Virus record (IMG/VR): IMGVR_UViG_3300029448_000565 | Span: 1-20,435 of that record | Length of the DNA: 20,435 nt | Origin: a virus | Reading direction: 5' to 3' (one strand) | Shown: piece by piece, positions 8,650 through 16,622 of the stretch | Layout of the letters: each line of letters opens with the position of its first letter | Numbering within the stretch: the stretch's first letter is position 1 | Notes under the pieces: generated by a model | What the model saw: the letters and a program-made list of their open reading frames with translations, nothing else | Databases searched by the model: none | Told to the model about the DNA's origin: nothing | Made by a program: the position numbers and the translations under genes

Positions 8650-11610
8650 TTACCTTCTATAAACAATAGTTCCGTATTTTTGTTCCCACCACTGTGACTC
8701 ATCTACTTGTGTTTCTGTGCCATCATTATAGTAACTACCATAACTGTATCCTGAATAAGTTTCTTGTATATCTGATGGTGAATGAGGTGCATTCCTTGTT
8801 ATGCTTGCCAACGTTTGTAACACCGTCTTAACTGTTGCTTCATTGTTTTTAGTTGTTGGTGGATTGTTTGGATCAATTTTTGCCAATTCCGCTTTAACGT
8901 ATTCAACGTTTTTTGGATTTTTTAATTTTGCTAGATATGGGATCGTTGACATATGCTCAAACATCCAATCTTCGTATGAACCTTCTTTTATGGCTAGACT
9001 AATTGCATTCAACTCTTTCATCATGTTGTCGTCTGAACCTGTAAGTGCAAGTGCGAACTTGTCAATGTATGCTGTTCCTTGTTCTGCGCCATTGTCATCT
9101 CTGTTCACCATTGTTTCTGTAAAATACATGGCCAATTTTCTGGCTTTCTGTTCTGTAGTATCATCAATGTTGTAAGTAAATTCTTCACTAAACCCTGGCA
9201 TCGCTTCGACTGTTCTTTCTGTTGTGAATTTAGTGTTCTTCTCAAAGTTGCTGTACCAGTTGTTTGGTGTGTCTAACTGCCAAGTCAATTCTATGTCTTC
9301 ACTTTGTACTACGTCTTTGTTTGCAGGTGTGTAAATTAATTCACTGTAAATTAAATCATTTGCACCACTAGGTAACAATGCTTTTGGTTGTATTCCAAAT
9401 TTGGATTCATTGTTAACAAGAATTAATGCACCATCTTCATAACCAAATGTGTAATTTTTATTGTCTTTGATAAAATCAGTCAATGTTTCACCACCACCAA
9501 GTATTATGTTGTAATCACCTGGGTTGGCTAATATGTCATTGGCCGCTTCAACAAACGCTTTGCCATCTTCGTAGTTTGGCAACATCATTTGTGTACCATT
9601 ACTAAATTCTACTGTTTGAAAATTTTTGTTTAAAAAGTTGAATGCTCTCTCCATTGCTATGTCGTGATCAACTGGATTAGCACCTCCCCTCGCTTGAAAA
9701 TAAATGTTTTTGGCTGTTTCTTTTACTGCCGCATAATATCTCACGTTACCTGGTAACACATCATTAAACTGTGTTTCAAAATTTAGATCAAAATCGTCAA
9801 TGTTCTCGTTTATTGTGCTTGAATTCCTTTGTGTTGTATTTGCTTCATTGTCTATCCTATCTGCCGTAGCGGCCCATAGTGTTCCTATGTCTGACTGTGC
9901 TTCTATACCAGTGTCTTCAACTAAATGTCCCATTACTAGATATGCAAGGTCTCCGCCACCCTCTGTTATTGTCTTACCATCAGGTGTGACTGCTGTTTGT
10001 ACAAAGTTTCCATAAAACTTTCCGTATTTGTTTTTAAAATTTATTATCAATCCAATTGCTTGTTCTCTTGACGTGGCTGTTTTTATTTGATCAAGTTCTG
10101 CTTTTACTAAATCTGGTGGAAATTTAATTTTTTTATATGAGTAAGGAAAATATTTTTGAACAACAGGTAAAACTGTTGTTTCTATGGCTTGTTCAGATGT
10201 GTAATCAAATTCAAATTTTTCGTCTATGTTTTTTTCGATGTAACCAATCTGATTACCGTTTTCTATTGCTGTTTGTTTTTCTTCCTGAACTGTTTGTATT
10301 CTTTTTAATATTTCATTTTTCTCTTCAATTAAAATATCTTTCTCTTGTTGAGTAAGGTTGCTATAATCTGCAACTAATTCGCTGGGGTAATCTGGATCTA
10401 TCTTTGTGTCACCATTTCTAATCAGTGCTATGTCCTCATTTATCTGTGACTCTATTTCTGTGATGCCTGTGATGCTTGAATTTTTTGCTATATTAACTAC
10501 TACACCAATCCTAAATGCATTACCTTCTTGAATTTTCATTGACGTTATTTTGTCTTCTGTTAAATTTTTAATTTTTAATGGACCGTAATCAAACTTTTCA
10601 TCCAAACGTTTTCCGTCCATTTGATCGTTCATAAAATTTGTGTGTCTGTCTGTTTCTACTTTTATTTCTGATGCATATGCTTTGTTGCTGTCTTTAACGT
10701 ATTTTGCCATTTCCGAATTGTATAATGTAAGATCCCTGTAACCTAATGTTGATTTGATAGGTAATGTATCTCCAAACGTTTCTTGTAGTTCACTCAACAC
10801 TTCTGACTTATTAGTTCTAAGGTCCGCTAAAATTTTGTCTCTTTCTTCAACTGTCTCTGCGTTGGTCCATGCATATTTCAAATATGTTAATTCTATTGCA
10901 TTTCTAACCTTGGTCATTTTTACATCTATCTCAGATGCATTTAAATCAAGTGCGTTTGGACCTAAGTCTGTCAAGTAGTTGGTCAGTGCTGGTATGCTAA
11001 TATCTATTTGTGTGTTGCCGTCTAATCCTTGTGTCTCTATACTGCCAACAAGTTTTCCAAGTTCTGTGTCAATACCTGTACTAATTTCTAGTATCTGTTG
11101 ATCCTTCTGTTGTAGGATGTCAGCACCAGTTACTTGTATAAGATTGTTGCTGTTAACTTGATCAAATTTTAAAGAAAAATCTGGTTGTAAATCACTGTTT
11201 ATAGTTCCTAAAAATTCTGACTTGTATTCATTTGCTTCTATTGTGTATGCTCCTGGATTGGTACTGTTTTTTGATCTTATTTCTTGGAGTTTAGTTTCAA
11301 ACTCTGCAGACTTAGATGCCACGTATGCTGTCTTGGCTCCTTTTTGAAATGCTTGTCCAGTAAGTGATGCTGGATTGTAGGCTCCTAGGTATGTGTTCTC
11401 TCCTTTTTCTAATGCCTCTACTTGTTTTTTCTTACCCAGTATCTCTGCTTCATTCACTGCTGTCGCGTCAGCAACGTTGTTGGCAATGTTAGTTACATCG
11501 CTAACAATGTTCTGTAATGCCGCACCTGATTGAACAGGTAAGGTAAATTTTTGTTGAGGTACTACTGAACCCCCTGTGTATGTTGGTATCTTAACTGATT
11601 TCCTTGCCAT
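8650..11610 (-). CDS. Internal core protein, gp15-like, 986 aa
   Basis: This is a large, mostly helical, acidic and polar protein in the T7 gene 15 slot, after a gp14-like gene and before the gp16-like pair. It is expected to be part of the internal core, ejected with the DNA. Residues 1-60 hold a proline-poor, valine-rich start (MARKSVKIPTYTGG). Residues 35-500 are rich in Glu/Lys/Asp/Gln with helical and coiled-coil potential (for example TVQEEKQTAIENGNQIG). The C-terminus has a Tyr/Ser-rich stretch (YSGYSYGSYY) ending with YGTIVYRR. The ATG overlaps the upstream stop by one base (TAATG), so expression is likely coupled. It is longer than T7 gp15 (747 aa). No catalytic motif was seen, and function is inferred from order and size. 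Confidence 0.72.
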   Translation of the reverse strand: MARKSVKIPTYTGGSVVPQQKFTLPVQSGAALQNIVSDVTNIANNVADATAVNEAEILGKKKQVEALEKGENTYLGAYNPASLTGQAFQKGAKTAYVASKSAEFETKLQEIRSKNSTNPGAYTIEANEYKSEFLGTINSDLQPDFSLKFDQVNSNNLIQVTGADILQQKDQQILEISTGIDTELGKLVGSIETQGLDGNTQIDISIPALTNYLTDLGPNALDLNASEIDVKMTKVRNAIELTYLKYAWTNAETVEERDKILADLRTNKSEVLSELQETFGDTLPIKSTLGYRDLTLYNSEMAKYVKDSNKAYASEIKVETDRHTNFMNDQMDGKRLDEKFDYGPLKIKNLTEDKITSMKIQEGNAFRIGVVVNIAKNSSITGITEIESQINEDIALIRNGDTKIDPDYPSELVADYSNLTQQEKDILIEEKNEILKRIQTVQEEKQTAIENGNQIGYIEKNIDEKFEFDYTSEQAIETTVLPVVQKYFPYSYKKIKFPPDLVKAELDQIKTATSREQAIGLIINFKNKYGKFYGNFVQTAVTPDGKTITEGGGDLAYLVMGHLVEDTGIEAQSDIGTLWAATADRIDNEANTTQRNSSTINENIDDFDLNFETQFNDVLPGNVRYYAAVKETAKNIYFQARGGANPVDHDIAMERAFNFLNKNFQTVEFSNGTQMMLPNYEDGKAFVEAANDILANPGDYNIILGGGETLTDFIKDNKNYTFGYEDGALILVNNESKFGIQPKALLPSGANDLIYSELIYTPANKDVVQSEDIELTWQLDTPNNWYSNFEKNTKFTTERTVEAMPGFSEEFTYNIDDTTEQKARKLAMYFTETMVNRDDNGAEQGTAYIDKFALALTGSDDNMMKELNAISLAIKEGSYEDWMFEHMSTIPYLAKLKNPKNVEYVKAELAKIDPNNPPTTKNNEATVKTVLQTLASITRNAPHSPSDIQETYSGYSYGSYYNDGTETQVDESQWWEQKYGTIVYRR

Positions 11611-12245
11611 TAATTGTCATCCATTTTATTTGTATTGCTTAAATCTTTTGTAGTTGTGTCTGTAGTTGTGTCAAAGTTTCCAAACCCTCTTGTGCCAATT
11701 GTTGTCACTGCTCTAGTGTATCCACCTATCACGGACATTTTTGCTTCTTGTCTAAGACTTGACGCTGAGAATTGTTTACTTAATATGTTTTGTGATGTAT
11801 TGAATGCATCAATAAAATCATCTTCTGCAAAAGTTGCCGCAGTTTGTCCTAAAACGTCTGACGGTGTACCTGCAAGTGTTACACCTGTAACTCCGTACAA
11901 TGCTCTTTGTTTTCCTACCGCGGCTCTAAGTGCTCTTGCTCTTTTAACTTTTCTAAGTGCATATGCATCTTCTTCGCCTTTGACTTGGTAGTCTACAAAA
12001 CCTGCTTTAGCATTTAATTGATTTGCTTGTAAGTATCCTGTATATATTGATCCTGCCGCTCCAATAACCGGTGCCGCAATCTTGGCAACACTTGCCAATG
12101 TTTGTAATGTTGATGATGCCCGTGCCGCCTGTATACCACTCTGTATGGCTGTGCCTGCAGACGAGAATAAAGACGTACCACCTGTTGCATAAGCGGCCGC
12201 TCCTATCAATGCTATTTTGGCTAAATCATTTTTTGGTGCACACAT
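11610..12245 (-). CDS. Internal virion protein, gp14-like, 211 aa
   Basis: This protein is in the T7 gene 14 position and has the expected size (T7 gp14 is 196 aa). The N-terminal third is Ala/Gly-rich and hydrophobic (IALIGAAAYATGG, AAPVIGAAGSIYTGYL). The middle is basic (ALRKVKRARALRAAVGKQRA), followed by a GVTLAGTPSDVLGQ motif and a long helix. In T7, gp14 is ejected first and inserts into the outer membrane, which fits a hydrophobic N-terminus. The gene starts at the ATG of TAATG, overlapping the upstream stop by one base, with AGGA about 10 nt before. Its own stop overlaps the next start in the same way. The family assignment is by composition, a shared GTP-type turn and synteny. Confidence 0.75.
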   Translation of the reverse strand: MCAPKNDLAKIALIGAAAYATGGTSLFSSAGTAIQSGIQAARASSTLQTLASVAKIAAPVIGAAGSIYTGYLQANQLNAKAGFVDYQVKGEEDAYALRKVKRARALRAAVGKQRALYGVTGVTLAGTPSDVLGQTAATFAEDDFIDAFNTSQNILSKQFSASSLRQEAKMSVIGGYTRAVTTIGTRGFGNFDTTTDTTTKDLSNTNKMDDN

Positions 12246-12721
12246 TAAGTTCTTTTCCTCTCGACTAGATAAATTTCTTCATCTCCTACGTAGTAAGATG
12301 CGAATTGTTTAAATTTTAATGTATTTAACCATTTTACGCTGTCAACGTGTTTAGACCAAACCTGCACCACGTGTCTTTTTGTAGGGTGTTTTTTTATACT
12401 GCGATTAATAAGGTCTAATGCTTCTCTGGTTATCCTGACAAAAAAATCTTTTACTAATGGTGTAGATATAAACCAATACCAAACTTCGTCATCGATCACA
12501 TGAGTGCCTGCCGCTAAAAAAGGAACACCGTTATATGTTCCTGTTACACCATCTTCCAACTGTTCGTATTTGTTTAATATATGTGCTTTGGTATATCCCA
12601 TCAACATAAGTTCCATTTGATCCGCAACTCTGCAGTTATCGACCACATATTTGAAATGTGAGAAATTTAAAGGATGTCTTACTGGTTGTCTAACCTTGAT
12701 CTTGTAGTTTTCCTGCTCCAA
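12245..12721 (-). CDS. gp13-like protein (GNAT-like fold family), 158 aa, TTG start
   Basis: This protein sits between the tail tubular B and gp14-like genes, the slot of T7 gene 13. T7 gp13 is 138 aa and needed for virion assembly. Residues 31-50 (RVADQMELMLMGY) and the C-terminal part (VQVWSKHVDSVKWLNTLKF, then a YLVERK strand) resemble the GNAT-like layout of that phage family, where a conserved segment reads like 'wL..lGF'. The start is TTG at 12719-12721, supported by GGAG seven bases upstream. The first in-frame ATG is only at residue 36 and lacks comparable support. The gene overlaps the end of the 700-aa gene by 32 nt and abuts the next by TAATG. Whether it binds acetyl-CoA cannot be judged from sequence. 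Confidence 0.7.
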   Translation of the reverse strand: MEQENYKIKVRQPVRHPLNFSHFKYVVDNCRVADQMELMLMGYTKAHILNKYEQLEDGVTGTYNGVPFLAAGTHVIDDEVWYWFISTPLVKDFFVRITREALDLINRSIKKHPTKRHVVQVWSKHVDSVKWLNTLKFKQFASYYVGDEEIYLVERKRT

Positions 12722-14792
12722 CTTTTATCTCCGTCGTAATACTTAATATAGTACATGGCAACGGGTCTTCTATTGTGACAGTAACCGTGGGTCTATTGCT
12801 GTAACCAGTCAATCTAATTCTTTTTTGTCCGGTAAAAGAAGTGACTTGTTGGTCAAGCAATGAATCACCTAATGATCTAAATGGTACTGTTATACCATCA
12901 ACTTTACAAGTTTTTGAATTTAAGAATTGTAATTCTACAAAAAGTTTTCTAACTCTTTCTCCTAGTGTGCTCTGTCCTCCTGCTTGTATCACTACAGGCA
13001 AAGTTTTTGCTGTTGCTGTGTATCCATTTCCAATCTGTGTAGATGAACTTGTTCTTGTCAATGTAAAATTACCTGCGTTGGTAACTGTAAGATCTGGATG
13101 AACCAAACCATCTGCTACCACTTTGACTGTTTGTCCTTCAAGTCCAACTGCGCCTGTGAACGAGGAACCATCTGACTCTGTTGTGTGATATGAATCCAAG
13201 AACACATTGTCTTCTGTAAGTTTTTCTAAAAACACACCTGTCTGTAAAGTTGAACCATCGTTGTCATATCTTTGTACCAATGCATACAATGAATCATCTA
13301 CAACTGTCAATGCCTTAAAGTTTCCGTTTGTTGTCCATTTGTTCCAACCTACAACAGAAAATTCAACGTTGATACCTAGGCATCCTATACTACCATCTGA
13401 ATTCAAGGCAAACACATAGTTGGTGTTCTTGTCTGAATAATTTTGTAGGTAAGCAAGTTGTGTTGCACCTGTTAATATATCGTGGTGTACCAATGAATAG
13501 TTTTTGGCACTGAAGGCATCTGTTGCAAAGTTATAAACAAATGCTCTAGATTGTTTGCCTGACTTATCATTGAACAATACTTCGTTATCAACTACCGCTG
13601 GTGTTGTAACGCCATTAGCAATTCCATAACGTGTTTGTTGTCTGACAAGTACATTTGAAGGAGTAATCGGTTCACCTGATAAATCAAATTCACCATCTGA
13701 AGTGAATATGAATAATGATTGTTGTGACACCATGTGTCTGATAATGTTCAATTGGTCTGATGCTATTGTAAATGTAAATGCCGCATCGTCTGTAACGTCA
13801 CCTGTGGTTGTTGTTGAACCACCCGACTCTGTTACAACTTTTGTTAATGGATTAAAATTAAAAAAATCACCTGACTGTGATCCAAACACCGTTTGTGGTT
13901 TGTCTCTGCTACCACCAAATATTAATCTGTTCTGGTGGAACGATACTGATCTAGGAAAGCCACCACCTTGTGTTGCTGGTAGATTTGAAAATGCTGTTAT
14001 TTCCCATTCATTACCTGTGGCACCTTCTGTATCAACCATATCAAAAATTACATCTGCTGTCATAACAGTGGCCGATGACCTTGTTTTTAATTGTACAAGT
14101 CCTCCATTGATTGACACGTACATATTCTTGTGTCCATTTGGCCAATCTGCATCTACCCAAGTGTATGAGCCTGAACTCAATGTCATATTGATTCCTGTGC
14201 CTGTTGTTGCACTTGGTGTCAGTGTTGTTGCAAAATTAAAATTTGCCAACGGAATAAAATCAAAAGATAGATTACTTGCTGTCCAATCCGAATTGACTGA
14301 TCCCCTAACCAATGATATAGGTTGCAGGTCTGGATGGCACATGATCATTTGATCAAATGATTGTGTTATTCTTAAATCTGGAAGTTGTGCTGTTGTTACA
14401 GGAAAAACTTGTCCTCCTGATCCATTTGTTAAATGTGCAACTCTTGTGTCTTCATAAAAGATATGCATCTGTGCTTCAACTGAATCAGTCTTTGGTTCAA
14501 ACACAATTACGTATTCTTGTCCGTCAGTGTATCTGAAAGGTATTAGTCTACTGTTAACGTTAAAACCGTTTGTGGTTAATGCTGTTGATCCATCTGGTGT
14601 TGTTGTTGCGTCAGGATCTGCTGATATGAATTGAAAACCTTTTCTCTTTTCCATTCCACCTTGTGGAAGCAAAAGCATATTGGTACATTCTTCTAAACCG
14701 TTTTTATAGAGAGGTGTGTCTGTTCGCCCCGTCATGAACGGACCAACTTGACCTACGTTGAAACTTATTTGCGAGTGCCTTCTTACTGTCAT
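12690..14792 (-). CDS. Tail tubular protein B / nozzle, gp12-like, 700 aa
   Basis: This is the tail tube or nozzle protein in the gene 12 position, directly after the gp11-like adaptor. The N-terminus carries the family's hallmark order: RRHSQISFNVGQVGPFMTGR, then TPLYKNGLEECTNM, then LLLPQGGMEKRKGF. This is the common opening 'F..G..sp.l.gR.D...Y..g...~N....pqGg~..R.G..f' of podovirus nozzle and stabilisation proteins. The rest is beta-rich with many Thr/Ser/Gly, including GGGFPRSVSFHQNRLIFGGS around the middle. The length (700 aa) is near T7 gp12 (794 aa). The ATG lies 3 nt after the upstream stop with no strong Shine-Dalgarno element, so coupling is likely. Confidence in the family is high; exact contacts in the tail are unknown. 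Confidence 0.88.
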   Translation of the reverse strand: MTVRRHSQISFNVGQVGPFMTGRTDTPLYKNGLEECTNMLLLPQGGMEKRKGFQFISADPDATTTPDGSTALTTNGFNVNSRLIPFRYTDGQEYVIVFEPKTDSVEAQMHIFYEDTRVAHLTNGSGGQVFPVTTAQLPDLRITQSFDQMIMCHPDLQPISLVRGSVNSDWTASNLSFDFIPLANFNFATTLTPSATTGTGINMTLSSGSYTWVDADWPNGHKNMYVSINGGLVQLKTRSSATVMTADVIFDMVDTEGATGNEWEITAFSNLPATQGGGFPRSVSFHQNRLIFGGSRDKPQTVFGSQSGDFFNFNPLTKVVTESGGSTTTTGDVTDDAAFTFTIASDQLNIIRHMVSQQSLFIFTSDGEFDLSGEPITPSNVLVRQQTRYGIANGVTTPAVVDNEVLFNDKSGKQSRAFVYNFATDAFSAKNYSLVHHDILTGATQLAYLQNYSDKNTNYVFALNSDGSIGCLGINVEFSVVGWNKWTTNGNFKALTVVDDSLYALVQRYDNDGSTLQTGVFLEKLTEDNVFLDSYHTTESDGSSFTGAVGLEGQTVKVVADGLVHPDLTVTNAGNFTLTRTSSSTQIGNGYTATAKTLPVVIQAGGQSTLGERVRKLFVELQFLNSKTCKVDGITVPFRSLGDSLLDQQVTSFTGQKRIRLTGYSNRPTVTVTIEDPLPCTILSITTEIKVGAGKLQDQG
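12729..12732 (-). promoter_or_regulatory. Ribosome binding site deciding a TTG start
   Basis: On the minus strand the order is GGAG, seven bases (ATAAAAG), then TTG. The site lies inside the 3' end of the 700-aa gene and sets the start of the 158-aa gp13-like protein. Confidence 0.7.
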
Positions 14793-14795
14793 TCA

Positions 14796-15416
14796 TTAAC
14801 TAGTTGGGTGTCTTAACCTACCATTCAGCGAACTGTTAGTTCCAATGTGTGCTTCAACTAATCTACCTGCAGGAACAATATTAACTGATGGGTTTTCTTG
14901 TCCATCTGCAATTCTGCTGGCTCTAAGTTTCAACTGGAATTCTTCTGTAAGCCTTCTTGTAAGTGATCCAACTCCTGTTATAGATTCATTTATCTCTGCG
15001 GCTAATTTTGCAATTAGTGCCTCAATAAAAAATACTGGAAAATTACTTTCGTCTAGTCTTTGTACATATTCAATGTTCAACGGATCTGTGTTTGAATATA
15101 CTTTGTTGCTTTCAATTGAATAATCTGTTATTGCATAACCGCTTTTGTCTACCATACCTTTTACTCTGATGATATCACCAGGTAGTGTGTGTACTTTGGT
15201 ATAACTTGCGTCTACGGGTGTTTCGTTTGTTAAACTTAATGCTTGTTTGGTAACTGCAAAGTTCCAAAATGTATAATACAACAATCCATCTCTAGCATTG
15301 TCATACATTGTTGAACAAGTGTTTGCTTCGTGTGAACCATCTGTGAAGGATGAGATTGTGTTTGCACCACATTTTACCAGTGCTTGGTTTGATATAGAAA
15401 CTTTTGATTCAGCCAT
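14796..15416 (-). CDS. Tail tubular protein A / adaptor, gp11-like, 206 aa
   Basis: This is the adaptor protein that joins the portal to the tail nozzle (T7 gp11, 196 aa). Residues 1-20 (SKVSISNQALVKCGANTISS) and the later CSTMYDNARDGLLYYTFWNF segment are typical of this family: a short helix, then a 'y...rd.lL...pW.fA' region. The end of the domain has ALIAKLAAEI followed by a basic helix (LTRRLTEEFQLKLRASRIAD), also usual. The gene follows the capsid gene and its terminator. AAAGGA is 8 nt before the ATG. The 131-nt gap upstream holds the terminator and the CCGCTAAATAT motif, so this gene may have its own transcription start. Confidence 0.9.
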   Translation of the reverse strand: MAESKVSISNQALVKCGANTISSFTDGSHEANTCSTMYDNARDGLLYYTFWNFAVTKQALSLTNETPVDASYTKVHTLPGDIIRVKGMVDKSGYAITDYSIESNKVYSNTDPLNIEYVQRLDESNFPVFFIEALIAKLAAEINESITGVGSLTRRLTEEFQLKLRASRIADGQENPSVNIVPAGRLVEAHIGTNSSLNGRLRHPTS

Positions 15417-15440
15417 TTTTTAATTCCTTTAAATTTTAAT

Positions 15441-15451
15441 ATATTTAGCGG
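15441..15451 (-). promoter_or_regulatory. 11-bp shared upstream motif, copy 2 (before gp11-like gene)
   Basis: The minus strand reads CCGCTAAATAT, identical to 4273-4283. It lies between the terminator after the capsid gene and the gp11-like start, 24 nt upstream of the ATG, in AT-rich DNA. A start site just past a terminator would make sense, but no matching -35 box is visible, so a phage-specific promoter or processing site is only a guess. Confidence 0.35.
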
Positions 15452-15459
15452 ATAAAAGA

Positions 15460-15498
15460 AATGCGGGCCTCCAACAATCCAATATGAAGACCCGCATT
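15460..15498 (-). terminator. Rho-independent terminator after the major capsid gene
   Basis: The arms AATGCGGG and CCCGCATT pair perfectly over 8 bp, extended after one mismatch by two more pairs, around a loop of about 17 nt. On the minus strand the stem is followed by TCTTTTAT. It lies 49 nt past the capsid stop. Partial termination here would yield more capsid mRNA than tail mRNA, as in T7, where the main terminator also follows gene 10. Confidence 0.85.
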
Positions 15499-15547
15499 CG
15501 TAAAACTAAGAGTGAGGTAAATCCTTTCTTAATTTAATTTAAACTGA

Positions 15548-16441
15548 TTACTCAGTTACTTGTACTTCTACAACGCCGTCTGCATCGATTACTGCCGCAC
15601 CACAAGACATTTCTCCTAAGATTAATGTACTTGCTTTTTGTGGAACGTAATTTATGTTTACGGACATATCTGCACCAATTGCCAAGCCTACAGATGATTT
15701 CTGTAAAGCGTAACATTTTCTTACAACTGAATCTGCAGTTAATAAGTTTGATACGATTACTTTGAATCCAAAAATATTTGGAATGAAACCAGATGCTAAT
15801 GCTGTGTCTGTTATAACACCGTTAGCCGCTGATACCAAAGTAGTGTCAGTTAACAAATCAGTCAACGCCGCTGGTGAAACGATAAGTGCTCTGTCGTTTG
15901 AAGGTACGTCAAGAGCGTTTAACGCCTCGTGTACTTCTAACATAGCCGCTTTGTTTAAACCGTTTGCGCCTTGCGATGTTGTTTTGATGTTTGTTGGAGT
16001 TGATGCATCTAAGGCATCTACGATCGATTGATCCGTGGCTCTCGATAAAGCCGAGGCAATGGATGTTGCGAATGTAGATCTTAAGTCTGCATTTGTTTTT
16101 ACTTCGTCAAGTGTTTGAACGTATTCACCTGCATGAAAGTTTGCCATAGTCGCTGAGACTGTTGCATTCTGAGCAGTTGAACCAGTGTATGCACCTGGTG
16201 AAGTTAAAGATTTAGAAGTATCAGACATTACTACGATATCTTCAAATCTTGCTTTGTTCTTGATTGAACCACCTTTAGTCATCGTGTGAAATTTGTAAGT
16301 GTTTCCAGTTACGTTTCTCACAACTCTAACTGCGTCCATCAAGTTTGATGTTTGTTGCTGGTAAGCCTGTTTAACGTCATCACTAAACATTGTTGTGAAT
16401 GCGTTTGATACAGAAGTACCTGCGTTTGCTACTAGTGCCAT
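15548..16441 (-). CDS. Major capsid protein, 297 aa
   Basis: This is the main shell protein. The assignment rests on several points. It lies directly before the gp11-like and gp12-like genes. It has about 300 residues and an Ala/Thr/Val/Ser-rich composition. The opening helix region (YQQQTSNLMDAVRVVRN) is followed by a TYKFHTMTKGG strand, as in HK97-fold capsid proteins of marine podoviruses. A central region reads DQSIVDALDAS, then PSNDRALIVSPAAL and LTDLL. Near the end is a NIFGFKVIVSN segment, the usual 'GfkV..sn' strand, and the last residues form beta strands (GVVEVQVTE). AAGGAG lies 10 nt before the ATG. Codon use looks strongly biased, consistent with high expression. No frameshift signal for an extended minor form was seen at the 3' end. 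Confidence 0.88.
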   Translation of the reverse strand: MALVANAGTSVSNAFTTMFSDDVKQAYQQQTSNLMDAVRVVRNVTGNTYKFHTMTKGGSIKNKARFEDIVVMSDTSKSLTSPGAYTGSTAQNATVSATMANFHAGEYVQTLDEVKTNADLRSTFATSIASALSRATDQSIVDALDASTPTNIKTTSQGANGLNKAAMLEVHEALNALDVPSNDRALIVSPAALTDLLTDTTLVSAANGVITDTALASGFIPNIFGFKVIVSNLLTADSVVRKCYALQKSSVGLAIGADMSVNINYVPQKASTLILGEMSCGAAVIDADGVVEVQVTE

Positions 16442-16509
16442 GGTATATGGTCTCCTTAGTTGTTAGTTGTTGTTTAATTTCACGCTTTTTGAATTGTGTT
16501 ATACTTTGA

Positions 16510-16527
16510 ATGGGCCTTTCGGTTGTC
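16510..16527 (-). repeat. Imperfect direct repeat, copy B
   Basis: This 18-nt unit matches 16598-16615 at 14 of 18 positions, 88 nt away in the same orientation. On the minus strand it contains GACAACCGAAAGGCC. Read as codons it would give Asp-Asn-Arg-Lys-Ala, and copy A gives the same five residues with only synonymous changes. It is not inside any gene I accept. Confidence 0.5.
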
Positions 16528-16533
16528 CTTCTT

Positions 16534-16556
16534 ATACAACGTTCTAGAACTTGTAT
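16534..16556. promoter_or_regulatory. 23-nt near-perfect palindrome upstream of the capsid gene
   Basis: The arms ATACAA and TTGTAT flank a perfect 10-bp palindrome, GTTCTAGAAC, with a single extra C in one arm. It lies in the 181-nt gap between the MptE-like stop and the capsid start, 93 nt before the capsid ATG. Size and symmetry suit an operator for a dimeric protein or an RNA hairpin acting as a processing site. There is no U-run, so it is not a typical terminator. Confidence 0.5.
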
Positions 16557-16597
16557 TTTACAGCAATACCAACTGTTTGTAATCTTGTACAACCAAA

Positions 16598-16615
16598 GTA
16601 GGCCTTACGGTTATC
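16598..16615 (-). repeat. Imperfect direct repeat, copy A
   Basis: This is the partner of 16510-16527. On the minus strand it contains GATAACCGTAAGGCC and starts 8 nt after the stop of the 184-aa gene. The two copies bracket the 23-nt palindrome. Confidence 0.5.
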
Positions 16616-16622
16616 TACGCAA

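Noticed and set aside
16442-16622. tRNA gene in the gap before the capsid gene
   Set aside because: The TTCTAGAAC element superficially resembles a T-arm, but there is no cloverleaf, acceptor stem or GGTTCRA motif.
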